A DNA stretch of 64,000 nt from the NCBI RefSeq assembly GCF_004027225.2, contig NC_044297.2, forward strand, positions 595,569-659,568. Direction: 5' to 3'. Origin of the DNA: Strigops habroptila (Eukaryota > Chordata > Aves > Psittaciformes > Psittacidae). The notes beneath the pieces were generated by a model. The model had not been told where the DNA came from and ran no database searches. It was given only the letters and a program-made list of their open reading frames with translations. Shown piece after piece: positions 1 to 16,498 of this stretch (position 1 is its first letter; each line of letters starts with the position of its first letter). Made by a program: the position numbers and the translations under genes.

Positions 1-395
1 TAGCTCCAACAAAGCCCTTGGGTCACTTGGAACAGCTCGATGGGAGCTCCTCGAGGCAAAAAGCACCATGAAGCAGCTGCAGTTCCCCCACACCTGATGC
101 AGAAAAGCCTCTCCAGCCCCAGGGGCAGGTCTTGACCCATCCCCGCGGCATCACCAAACACCTCTGGGGTTCCTCCAGATCCAGGCATCCCCCCAAACCC
201 TGCCCTGACCCAAGGACATCCCAAACTCCACCGGGTCAGAACCATCCAGCCAGTTTTATCCTGGTCACTGCCTTTGCCCCTGGCTCAGCCGCTGGGGCGG
301 GTCGAGGTGTGGAGCAGCCAGAGCAGACACCCAACGTGGTCCCAACCCCTGAGGAACCTCTGGAGCCAGGATGGAGGCACCTTGTGAGGTGCCCA

Positions 396-558
396 AATGG
401 GCTGTGGCTGCCCCATCCCTGGCAGTGTTCAAGGCCAGGTTGGACACAGGGGCTTGGAGCAACCTGCTCTAGTGGAAGGTGTCCCTGCCCGGGGCAGGGG
501 TTGGAACTGGAGGAGCTTTAAGGTCCCTTCAACCCAAACCATTCCAGGATTCTATCCC
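396..558 (+). mobile_element. CR1 LINE 3' fragment
   Basis: This is the CR1 3' region from GCTGTGGCTGCCCCATCCC to AACCCAAACCATTCCAGGAT. It is 5'-truncated and lies downstream of ARID5A. Confidence 0.9.
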
Positions 559-838
559 TAGCAAAATAGAAACCTCCACAACTATTTTGCTCCCTTTTTT
601 TTTATGTATGTGAGTATTTATCTATATATATATATAATATGTATAACCTTGTGATATTGGTAGTTAAAGTCACCAGCATAACAAAGTCGGATACAAAGAG
701 CTCTAAGATCAAGAGTAAAAATGACACGGTCCAGATTGTCTCCTCTCAGTCCCTTTGCCACAGGCTCTGGGGCAGCGGCAGCATCCCAGCATCCCTTCTC
801 CCCAGGGAATGAGGCTGATCCAGCACGGGATGGCAGCA

Positions 839-3634
839 CTACAGCTTGGTGTGGCGGTGGAAGGCCGGTACGTGCCGGGGGGTGTAGGGGGGTTGGCTTT
901 GCCACGTCGCCGCCGGGTAGTGCCGGTGCCGCAGTGAGCTCTCGTAGGACGCCGGGTAGTGCCTGGGGCCGGTGCACAGGTCAGAGGTGGCCACCAATGG
1001 GCTGGGAAAAGCGGGAATGACGAAGGGATTGAGGGAGAGGGATGGTGCCACCGGCACCCCCTGGGTTTTGAGGTGCTCCAGCGGGTTCCCAAAGCTGGCT
1101 GGGAAATGCAGCATCACTCCCTTGTAAGCGTCCGGGGCTTGCGGCAGCGGCGCGGCGTAGCCAGGGCCGGCCACCACGGCCTTGGGCTTGGCCAGCCCTT
1201 GCTGGCGCCCCGTGTCCCTGCCATCACCCTCCTTGATGAAGGGGGACACGGCCTGTGACTTCACACTGGGGCCAAAGGCTGCCTCCTCCTCCTCCTCCTC
1301 CCGGCTGTGCTTGCCCCTCATGGGGGTGAAGCCAGCGCTGGGGGGCACCCAGCACCCCTTGACCGTGGCCACTTGCTGGCTGTCACCGCTCCACGGCTGC
1401 CCCGCTTTGCTCCGCAGGTCTTGGGGCTGCTCCTGCTCCTTGGGTCGCGGTGGGAAGGAGGAAGGTGGCTCCAAAAAGTCCTTCAAGCTGGAGAAACACC
1501 CCCAGAGCGGGGGGCAGCTGCCGGGCTGCAGCACCTCGCTGCGGTACGCATGGAAGCAGCCGGTGAAGACAGCGGGCGCCGGGCCCCCGTCCTCGGCCCG
1601 CGGGCAGGGCTGGCTGTCCTTCCCACTGTGCGATGTGCTGGTGATGGGTCCCACCTCGCTCCTGATGCCGGGAGCTGTATCCTGAGCTCCCGCTGGCTCC
1701 GGGCTCCTCTGCTCATTGAGGTGGGAGCTGGTGGCCGGGGGCTTGGGGCTGGCGCCAGTGTCACCATCGGGGCAGTGGCGTTTTGGGCAGTGCAAGGACT
1801 CTGCCTTGCTCACCTGAGCCAGCAGCTTCTTCTTGGCCAGCGGGGACATGATGGGGTGGTTGCCTTTGGAGTAGAAGCTGGAGAAAAGGCGCTTGTAGGT
1901 TTCGCTGTGGGTCCTGCAGGGGTCAGGACACCCCCCCGAGGGGCTCAGGACCACGGGGCTGGAGCATCCCTCTGCCACCCGGCCCCGTTCCGCATCCTCG
2001 GCGCCGGCTGCTGCCTCCGGCTTCGCCTTGTCCGGAGGCATCTGCAGGGAAAGGAGATTGGGATGTGGCTGCTGAGCTCTCCCTGACCCCCTCAAGCCCT
2101 CTGTTCTCCTCCTTTCCCAATCAGCCACATCCCTCCTTGCTCTTCCCCAACGGGATCTAGGGCTGCTCCCAAACCAGAGCCAGGCTCGGGGTGGGGGCTT
2201 CATACCTGCTCCCGGCCCTTCTCCTTCTTGCTCCTCTTGCCCTTCTCGCACGTCTCGGTGCCCTTGGAGACCTTGTACTGCTTGCGGGGCTTGCTGGGGG
2301 GCAGAGGTTTGTCATCCTCCCCCTTGAGATGCCGCACGTACGGGAGGACCAGCCTGTGGTGGTGATGGGGTCAGCAGTGAGAACCGGCCCCGGGAGGGGA
2401 AACTGAGGCACGGAGCAGGACCCTCTTTCTGTCCCTACCTCTCGTAGTGGCGCCGGGTGCAGGTGGCAGCGCTGGTGCTGCCGGGGCTGCCCCCGAGCTC
2501 ATCGTAGACGTTCTTCCAGAGCCGTCGCCCCGTCACCTGCAATGGGAGGGGATGGGTTAATGTCACCCCCCAGGGGACATCCCGGTGCTCGGGGGACATC
2601 ACTCACCAGCTCGTAGGCTCCCAGCTTCTCCACGGCTTTGTAGATCTTCCAGAGGTTAACTGGGAACAAAGAGGAGATGCCGGGGTCAGGGGGACATGGG
2701 GCAGGCACCGGCAGCTCCTCCGGCCCCGCTGGGACGTACTCTGCTTGAAGCCGAGGTGGGGGATCCTCTCGATGGGTGTATGTCGGTCCTTCATGAACTT
2801 GTAGAGGCTGATGAGGAAGGCTTCCTCCTCCTCCTTCTCCTTCTCCCCACTGCTTGTTGCTTCTTCCATCGGCTTCTCCTGCTCGGAGCCATCCCGGGGG
2901 ACCGAAGCCTCCTGTGGGACACGGTGGTGAGAAGGGAGCTGGAAGGGGAAACTGAGGCAGCATCGAAGCACCCCTGTGGCTGCTTCCCAAAGCATTTAAC
3001 GAGCTCTCAGTTCGTTAACAGCAGCCCTGGGCCGAGGGCCAAGTTGGTCAAAGCGCTGGAATGGGGCGAGAACACGAGGAACAGCTTCCAGGAAAACAGA
3101 CGGGCAGGAATTCCCCCCCTCCCTCCTCCTTTCTCCAGTAAAAACGTTCCTCGTTTGTTTGTTCTACATTTTCCGGAGTTAGAAAACTTGTTGCTATTTT
3201 TGGGCAAAGCAGCTGCTCGGCTCCCAAAGTCCTTTTATTGTGTATTTTTTTGCCCTTAAATTCTTCTTTTTTAGGCTTGTGGCAGACGTGGAATTTTCGG
3301 GGAACTATTTTAAGGCTTTAGTTTGAAAGAGGCAAAAAAACCCCAACGTTGGAAGGGGAAAAATCCGACATGAAACCTTCTTATTTCTATAATAAACCCC
3401 CTTATCTATAAAAATCACATTTTTCACCCCAAAACCACCCTCCTTTCGCTATTTCCCCCCCCACAACGCTGGGAAACTCACCCTCCTCTTCCTCATCATT
3501 GCTTATAGAGGCAGTAAAAGTGATGCTTTTATGGGGGGGGTCAGCATCCTCGTACCAAAATGAGGGGTGCAACTCACCGTTCTAGGGGGGGTGGGCTCTT
3601 GGGGGGGTCGGGGCTGCGCTGGGGTGTCCTCCAT
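839..3634 (-). CDS. ARID5A: ARID5A, AT-rich interaction domain protein 5A (multi-exon)
   Basis: Six coding exons on the minus strand: 3634-3578, 2911-2740, 2659-2607, 2536-2439, 2353-2206 and 2041-839. All have AG/GT borders and consistent phases, and together they give 1731 nt, about 576 aa (human is about 594). The ARID DNA-binding domain covers residues ~50-140 (LISLYKFMKDRHTPIE, NLWKIYKAVEKLGAYEL, TGRRLWKNVYDELGG, CTRRHYERLVLPYVRHLKG). A basic linker rich in K/R follows. The last exon carries the family signature ETYKRLFSSFYSKG and SPLAKKKLLAQVSKAE (~240-257), and the protein ends HTKL as ARID5A does. Family knowledge: a nuclear factor that binds AT-rich DNA and also stabilises inflammatory mRNAs such as IL6. 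The ARID and the C-terminal exon are certain; the first exon is not. ATG 3634 follows a good acceptor at 3661/3662 and joins in phase 0 to 2911, but two other ATG exons also fit (3929 and 5332). No canonical AATAAA is seen below the stop; a weak CATAAA-like hexamer lies near 600. Confidence 0.93.
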
Positions 3635-3724
3635 GGGGCGGCGGGGGTTTTAGGAGGGGTTCTGCGAGGGGAGAAAGAAAGGGGGGGGTCAGACACCCCA
3701 TATATTAAGGGGAAATTAGGGGGA

Positions 3725-3808
3725 TTTGGGCCACGGGGTTGCCCACCAGGCACCGAAATCGGCCGAAGGGCCGATTTCGGTGCCTGGTGGGCAACCCCGT
3801 GGCCTAAA
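3725..3808. repeat. Near-perfect inverted repeat, 40-bp arms, 4-nt loop
   Basis: Bases 3725-3764 are the reverse complement of 3769-3808 except for one G/T position (3728 against 3805). The loop is GAAG at 3765-3768. In RNA the exception would be a G-U pair, so the hairpin would be fully paired. It lies between candidate ARID5A exons 3929-3912 and 3661-3578, within the presumed first intron or 5' leader. Confidence 0.95.
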
Positions 3809-3859
3809 GGTGCTCCCTACGTTCAAACCCCCCCTAAATTTGGGGTAGACCCCCCCTTG

Positions 3860-4075
3860 ACACCCCAAATTCAACACCCCCCCCCTCCTTTCCCACGCCG
3901 CTCCCGCTCACCCGCCGCCGGCGCGCCATGTGATTGCGGGCGCGCCCGCGGGGCGGAGAGGCCACGCCCCCTCCGCCTGCCTATTGGCCAGCGCCGCCAC
4001 GCCCCCTCGTCCTATTGGACAGAGGGGCCGCTTGTCTTCCCGCGCCTCCCGCCCCGCTATAAGCTGTGCAGGGAG
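3860..4075 (-). promoter_or_regulatory. CpG-rich ARID5A promoter region with CCAAT and GC boxes
   Basis: This stretch is dense in CpG and contains several CACGCCCCCTC-type GC boxes. Two ATTGG motifs (near 3983 and 4014) read as CCAAT on the minus strand and are about 31 bp apart. A GCTATAAGC sequence lies at about 4056. The layout fits a housekeeping-type start driving ARID5A leftward, with non-coding or short coding exon 1 ending at the donor at 3911. Confidence 0.5.
3912..3929 (-). other. ARID5A: Candidate alternative ARID5A first coding exon (ATG plus 5 codons)
   Basis: On the minus strand an ATG at 3929 is followed by GCG CGC CGG CGG CGG and then a GTGAGC donor at 3911. This encodes MARRRR in phase 0, so direct splicing to the exon at 2911 would keep the ARID5A frame. 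Splicing instead to the acceptor at 3661 meets an in-frame TAA after three codons. In that transcript this ATG would only open a nine-codon upstream ORF before ATG 3634. It lies in the CpG-rich part of the 5' region. Inferred from splice signals only. Confidence 0.4.
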
Positions 4076-4089
4076 TTGTAGTCCCGCGT

Positions 4090-4535
4090 GTGCAAGTCAT
4101 GCGTGTTCACGCGTGTTCACGCGTGTTCACACATGTATGTTCATGCGGGCGTGTATCTCTACATGTGTCTGTGTGTTCATGTATTTGGGGGGGGTGTGTG
4201 TGAGCACACGTGCCAGGGTGGACACGCGTGCCCAAGCGTGTTCACAAGCGCCACTATGTGTGTGCATGTGAGCACAGGCTCATGTACATGCTTATGTACA
4301 TGTGTGTGCGGGTGAATACATACATGTGAGCGCCCTTATGGGCAGGTGGGCACACGTGTGTGCACGGCTACAGGTGAGCACACGCATGTGGGTGCATGCC
4401 GGGGTGTGCGGGTGCACACAGGTGGGCACATGCGTGTGCTCTGTGCTCTCATCACAGGTGCATGTGATGTACGTATGTGCGCACAGGTACATGTGATGTA
4501 CATGTATGTCCGTGCATGTGCAACCCCCCACATGC
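4090..4535. repeat. TG/CA-rich degenerate minisatellite
   Basis: The block begins with three exact copies of the 10-mer GCGTGTTCAC (4098 onward). It continues for about 430 bp as an imperfect array of TGTG, CACACG, GCATGTG and ACATGTA motifs. Alternating purine-pyrimidine runs give it Z-DNA potential. It lies in the non-coding stretch between the candidate ARID5A first exons. Open frames across it are low-complexity and not genes. Confidence 0.85.
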
Positions 4536-5302
4536 CCCAGCCGTGATTTCACGTCTCAGACACGGTTCCCGGCACCGCTGACGTGATTTCCTCCCTTCTG
4601 TATGCAGGAAATGCAGGAAACTGGGGGGGGGTGTGATGGTCCCGGGGGTCTTTTGGGGTGAAAATCAACCAGTTTGGGGCTAAAAGCATCCAGTGTGTGT
4701 CTGAGCCGCGTGGCACCAAACCCGGTGCGTCGGGGGCTGAAAGTGCCACCGGGGCTGTAATTACACTTATGGTGATCATCATTAACGGTGCTGGGCTGAG
4801 ACCGGCCCAACTCATCCCATGTCCCCTCCCTCCACGCCCCGCACACCCCTCGGTGCCTCTTCGGGGCTCACTCCCGTTCCTGCCATCCCCCCCCCCCGCC
4901 TCGTTCACCCTCATTTTGGCTCTTTTAGCCCCAAATTCATATGGAATTGCCCCGAGCGTCACGGCTCGGAATAGCTCCGGAGCCGCGCCAAGCCATGACG
5001 GCGGTTGAGTAATGGGGTTGAAGTCATCCCTTCCCCGGCCCCGGAGTGAAAATAACCCCTGACATCACCCAGCGCCGGGACCCACCGGTGCTGTGGGAGA
5101 AGGGGGCTTGGGGTGAGGGTGGCCCCGCGGGGTGAGGGGGGGGTCACCCCCTTTATCCCTCCTTGGCTTTGGGATTCGCACCCTCCGACGGGTTCCGCGC
5201 CTTGTGCCGAGTTCATGGGATGGGGCGAAGTGTTGAGGACGGGTGGCGGGGGACGGGATCCCCTCTCCCCGCGACACCGGGACCCCCCCCCTCCGTACTC
5301 AC

Positions 5303-5332
5303 CGGCTCCGGAGCGGTGTCCGAGCGGCTCAT
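5303..5332 (-). other. ARID5A: Candidate distal ARID5A first coding exon (MSRSDTAPEP)
   Basis: The minus strand reads ATG AGC CGC TCG GAC ACC GCT CCG GAG CCG and then a strong donor, GTGAGTACGG. The phase is 0, matching the acceptor of the ARID5A exon at 2911 (GAG GCT TCG). Just upstream for this strand lie an AP-1 consensus (TGAGTCA, 5381-5387) and a kappaB-like CGGACTTTCC (5515-5524), which suits an inducible promoter. No transcript evidence is available here, so it is one of three competing starts. Confidence 0.45.
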
Positions 5333-5654
5333 GGGGCGGCCGGAGGAAGAGCTCTGTGGTTGTGCTGGTGTAACTGGGGCTGAGTCATCCCCCACTCAGG
5401 GAAGTGGCGTGTGTGTGTCTTGGCGTGTGCGGGTGACTCTTTCGTTACCGGAACCGACGGGTGTTTTGGGGTTCTCACCCCGCGGCAGCCCCGCACCTCC
5501 CCGAATGACTGCACCGGACTTTCCAGCCCAAACCCCCCCCCCACCGGCGCTGGCGATGTGGTGGCAGTGCCGCCGGCACCGGGGGTTTGGGGACACGGAT
5601 GGGGCCCCGTGAGTGGGATGCTCGTGGGGTTGTGGTCCTGGTTCCCTTCCTTTG

Positions 5655-5860
5655 CTGGGCACCATCCTGCAAACGGGGGTGGAGTCACTGGTGTGCCCAG
5701 GGCTGAGCATCATCCTGTCAGTGGGGATGGAGTCACCAGTGTCCCCAGGGCTGAGCATCATCCTGTCAATGGGATGGAGTCCCTGGGGCTAAAGCATCAT
5801 CCTGCAAACAGGGACAGAGCCACCAGTGTCCCCAGAGCTGAGCATCACCCTGGGATGGAG
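5655..5860. repeat. Tandem repeat, about 48-bp unit, roughly four degenerate copies
   Basis: The unit GGGCTGAGCATCATCCTGTC ... GGAGTCACCAGTGTCCCCA starts at 5700 and 5748. Diverged or partial copies start near 5659 and 5834, plus an internal copy near 5790 lacking part of the unit. It is intergenic and has no coding signature. Confidence 0.8.
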
Positions 5861-6635
5861 CCCTCTGTATCACTTGGGCACTGGGTACCACTTTCCAGGG
5901 ACACTTGTTCCTTGTCCCCAGCTTGGGCATCTCAATCCCATGGGACCGAAGCCATCCATAATTAAGGGATGTGGCTGGATCTCCGAAGGGCTGGAAGTGG
6001 AGAGCACCCATGGGTGCTCAACCCCACAGCAGCCCCCCGAGAATCCCCACATGGCCGGTTTGTGAGAGAGCCCTGAGAAACTCAAAGAGAAATCCCCCAG
6101 TGACTCATTCGGGGCCAACAGTTGGAGAAAGCAGAAGCAGGGGGAGGCTGGGGGGGGGGTATCTGCCTCCTGTGTCCCCCCTTGGAGCTAGAAAAGGGGG
6201 TGAAGGAACCCGAGGTGCCATTGACCTCTTGGTGCAGGAGTGTGCCCGCAGCCGCCTCAATAATAATGTGATTTGGAGAAAACAGGCAAAAACCCCCAAC
6301 AACTCCCCCCCCCCCACCCCCCCAATTTTGGGGTTTTATCCTGTTTCTATTCCAGCAGAACCGGGGGGAGCTGGAGCCGAGGGTTCCCGGCCTCAGTTTC
6401 CCCTTGCAGATAGTGGGAGCTCGGCTCGGCCCCGCTGGGAGTGCTTTGGATTCCGGGGTGCTGGGGATGCTGAGGGTCCCTCATGGGGTCTGGCCCCCGC
6501 CGGGATCTGCTCTGACAGGAGGGAGAAGGGGGATCGTTGGGGTTGAAAGAGGTGATAGTGGCCATCGGTGTGTTGAAAGGGGTCAGGGCTCAGCCAGGGC
6601 GCAAAGCCCAGTGCTGGCTGCTGCTGGCAAAGGGA

Positions 6636-6812
6636 AAGGAGAGGGAAAAGGAGAAGGAGGAGATGGAGGAAAAGGAGAAGGAAAAGGAGAAAGGGAAGGT
6701 GATGAAGGAAAGGAAAAGGAGGAAAAGGAGAGAGATAAGGAGGAAATGGAGGAAAAGGAAAAGGGGAAGGAAAAGGAAAAGGGGAAGGAAAAGGAGAAGG
6801 AAAAAAGATCAA
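6636..6812. repeat. Long purine tract (GGAAAAGGAGAAGG-like)
   Basis: About 175 bp of almost pure A/G on the plus strand, built from GGAAAAGGAGAAGG variants. The Lys/Glu-rich open frames across it are by-products of composition, not genes. Confidence 0.9.
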
Positions 6813-7313
6813 AGCCTGGCTGTTGGTGCCAGATTGGGCAGCTCCATTAGCTCCTGTATCCCTTTGGAGCACAGACCATGGGAGTGGGTTCATTATCATC
6901 ATCCCACAGGATAATGCACCTGGTTTGGGATTGTGGGGTTCTGGGTATTTATCCCATTGGATGCTGCAGCCACACCAGCACCCAGGTTCAGTGTTTAGAG
7001 GGTAGAAACCACCTAGAGTTAGGGGAGCAGCTGGAGCTGGATCCCTCTGGGTGCTGCTGGGAGGGGCTTTTGGGTGCCCTCATTGAGAGGAGGCTGCAAA
7101 GGAGATGCCAACACCTCACACACCCCAACCCTCTGCCCAAGCACCAGCTTGACCATGAGGGGCTTTGCATGGAGGGTTTATTAGTTGGACACTAATAAGG
7201 TTTAATGACCCTGGCTGGGGTAACCCAGCACCCACAGGACCTATTTAAGGTCAGCCACAGAGGTGGTGCTGCTGGTGCATGGATTCATGGGGATGTGCAG
7301 CTACATGTAGGTG

Positions 7314-7502
7314 TGGAAAAGGAAAAGGGGGAAAAGAATGAGATGGAGAAAGAGAAGAAGGAGACAGAGGTAAAGGAGAAAGAGACGGAGAAAAGGAGAA
7401 TGAACAGGAGAATGAAAAGGATAATGATGAGGTGGAGAAAAAGAGAAAGAGAAGACAGAGATGGAGAAAAGGAGAAGGAAAAAAGAGGTGAAAAAGGAAA
7501 GC
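7314..7502. repeat. Second long purine tract
   Basis: About 190 bp of nearly uninterrupted A/G on the plus strand (GGAGAAAGAGAAGAAGGAGACAG-like). It lies about 500 bp from the first tract and 300 bp upstream of the kinase start codon. Confidence 0.9.
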
Positions 7503-7758
7503 CTGCCTCTTGACCAGGATGTAGCACACCTGGGGCCATAAAGAACCATATATCCACGAAGGGATGCTGGGGACACCCATAGACCCCTCCGGTGGGATGC
7601 GGGGGGTGAGCACAACCCCCTGAGAGCAGCCAAGGGTGGGATGTGACACATGGAGCCAAGCGTCTCCTTTTGGCACCTCGGTCTCATGGCACATCCTGCG
7701 CAGGCCGGGGCAGCCCCTTCCTGCCGCAGGGGGAGGAGGAGCAGGGGTGATGCTGTGA

Positions 7759-15127
<7,369 letters not shown>

Positions 15128-15405
15128 CACTGCTGCAGAGCACTGGGGAGTGAGAGCAGGCAGGTCCCACGGCTCTTCTGGGACATGGGACTGAAGGACC
15201 TCAAGAGGCAACATGGGGAACAGCAGCCCTGGGGTGCTGGGCAGGATGTGGTGTGGATCTCAGGCATTGGTGGGTCCAAGTCCACCCTCACTGTGCTGGA
15301 GGGGCTGGGGTGAAGGAGCTGCCACCTCAAATCACCCCAGAATCCCCTTGGACTCGAAGCTGTGGGTACTTCCCATGTGGATCTCCCCTCAGCTGAACTC
15401 CAGGA

Positions 15406-15450
15406 AATATATCCTTCATTAACAAAAGTCCCTGTTTGTGACTATTTTAC
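15406..15450 (+). terminator. Possible poly(A) site of the kinase gene (AATATA, GT-rich downstream)
   Basis: No AATAAA follows the stop codon. AATATA, a known weak hexamer variant, lies at 15406-15411. A GT-rich stretch (CCCTGTTTGTGACT) follows at about 15431. This would give a 3' UTR of about 300 bp. Confidence 0.35.
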
Positions 15451-15526
15451 TTAAAACCTCTCATCTTGTATCCCACCAGAGTGTCCTGTGCCCCCAACCT
15501 GCCCCTCATGGGCCAGCTCTCAAGGG

Positions 15527-15610
15527 ATGGTTTAGTGGTAGACTTGGCAGTCCTGGTTGATGATCTTAAAGGTCTTTTTCAGCCTGGTTGATTCCATGAT
15601 GATTCTATTC
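15527..15610 (+). mobile_element. CR1 LINE 3' end (second subfamily)
   Basis: GGTTTAGTGGTAGACTTGGC to GCCTGGTTGATTCCATGAT, diverged and with an internal deletion. Confidence 0.75.
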
Positions 15611-16130
15611 TGTGGGGGTCCCATCCTCAGCCTCAGGCCCTGAGATGCCCTCGGGGGCAGAGTTGGCAGCACCTGCACTGAGCCCTTCTCCACCCACCTC
15701 GTGAGGACCCCAGGGGCACTAATCAGCCCTAATTGCTTTGATCAGCCTCATGAGGGGCCCTGACCCACACCCAGGAGCTCCATCGGAGCTCAGCTCAAGG
15801 GCTTCAGCCCCTGCCTAAGCTGTGCTTGCAGCACTGGTCTCCTGCCTCATTGCCTCAGACCCAACCCTGACCTTCAGGCTCACTTCTCTGCTTGATCTCA
15901 GACCTGCCTCAGCACCAGGAGCTTGTGGGGTGATCTCAGCTCTTGGTCGAACCTGGCCCCCATCTCCAGGTTGGTCCTGCTCACATTGTTCAGGTGCTGG
16001 AGGACTGGGTCCTGGCTGGTGTTGCTCCCTGACTGCTCCCCAACACTCTGCTGTGTTGTTTTAACCTCTCCCCTGTTTTGGAGACTCCTCCTTCCCCACC
16101 TCAAAGGCCCATCTGCAAAGTCTGTAGCAA

Positions 16131-16140
16131 TTTATTTATT
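16131..16140 (-). terminator. NCAPH: NCAPH polyadenylation signal (AATAAATAAA)
   Basis: TTTATTTATT on the plus strand reads AATAAATAAA on the minus strand. It gives two overlapping canonical hexamers about 360 bp downstream of the NCAPH stop codon. Confidence 0.75.
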
Positions 16141-16498
16141 ACCTTTAAGCTCAGTATAAAAAGTAAATCGTTTTCTGGGATGAACAGGATTACAGGAGGA
16201 ACTGGAGACCTGGTAATAGTCCGTGTACATTGAGTGACACAGGAGCCTTTTGGTTCACAGTGAGATGGAGGAACTTCACTACCCAGACCCAGGAAAGAAC
16301 TGATGGATTGAAGATGGCAGAGCTGCAACTGTCCATCTGTATGGGTCCTAAGTTTAGGTAGGGCATCCTTGATTTAAACTTTTTCTGAGGTGCAGAGACC
16401 AGTGGGATTTCACAGCAATGGTGCTGGAGGAGAAAAACCTACCACTGATGAGAGAGTCCAGAGAGCACCAGTCATCTGAGGAGCTGAGCACACAGGGC

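Larger units (their letters stand above)
15128..16498. other. Convergent 3' flanks of the kinase and NCAPH
   Basis: No further gene is recognised. The kinase 3' UTR enters from the left and the NCAPH 3' UTR from the right. A short CR1 3' end (15527-15610) and unique sequence lie between them. Confidence 0.65.

Noticed and set aside
2042-2251. N-terminal part of the 470-codon minus-strand frame overlapping the last ARID5A exon
   Set aside because: It reads back into the intron. The splice acceptor at 2042-2044 and the known protein show that the exon begins at 2041.
6537-6914. Lys/Glu-rich open frames in the purine tracts (also 7205-7513)
   Set aside because: Pure A/G sequence cannot form stop codons easily. 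The predicted proteins are composition artefacts.
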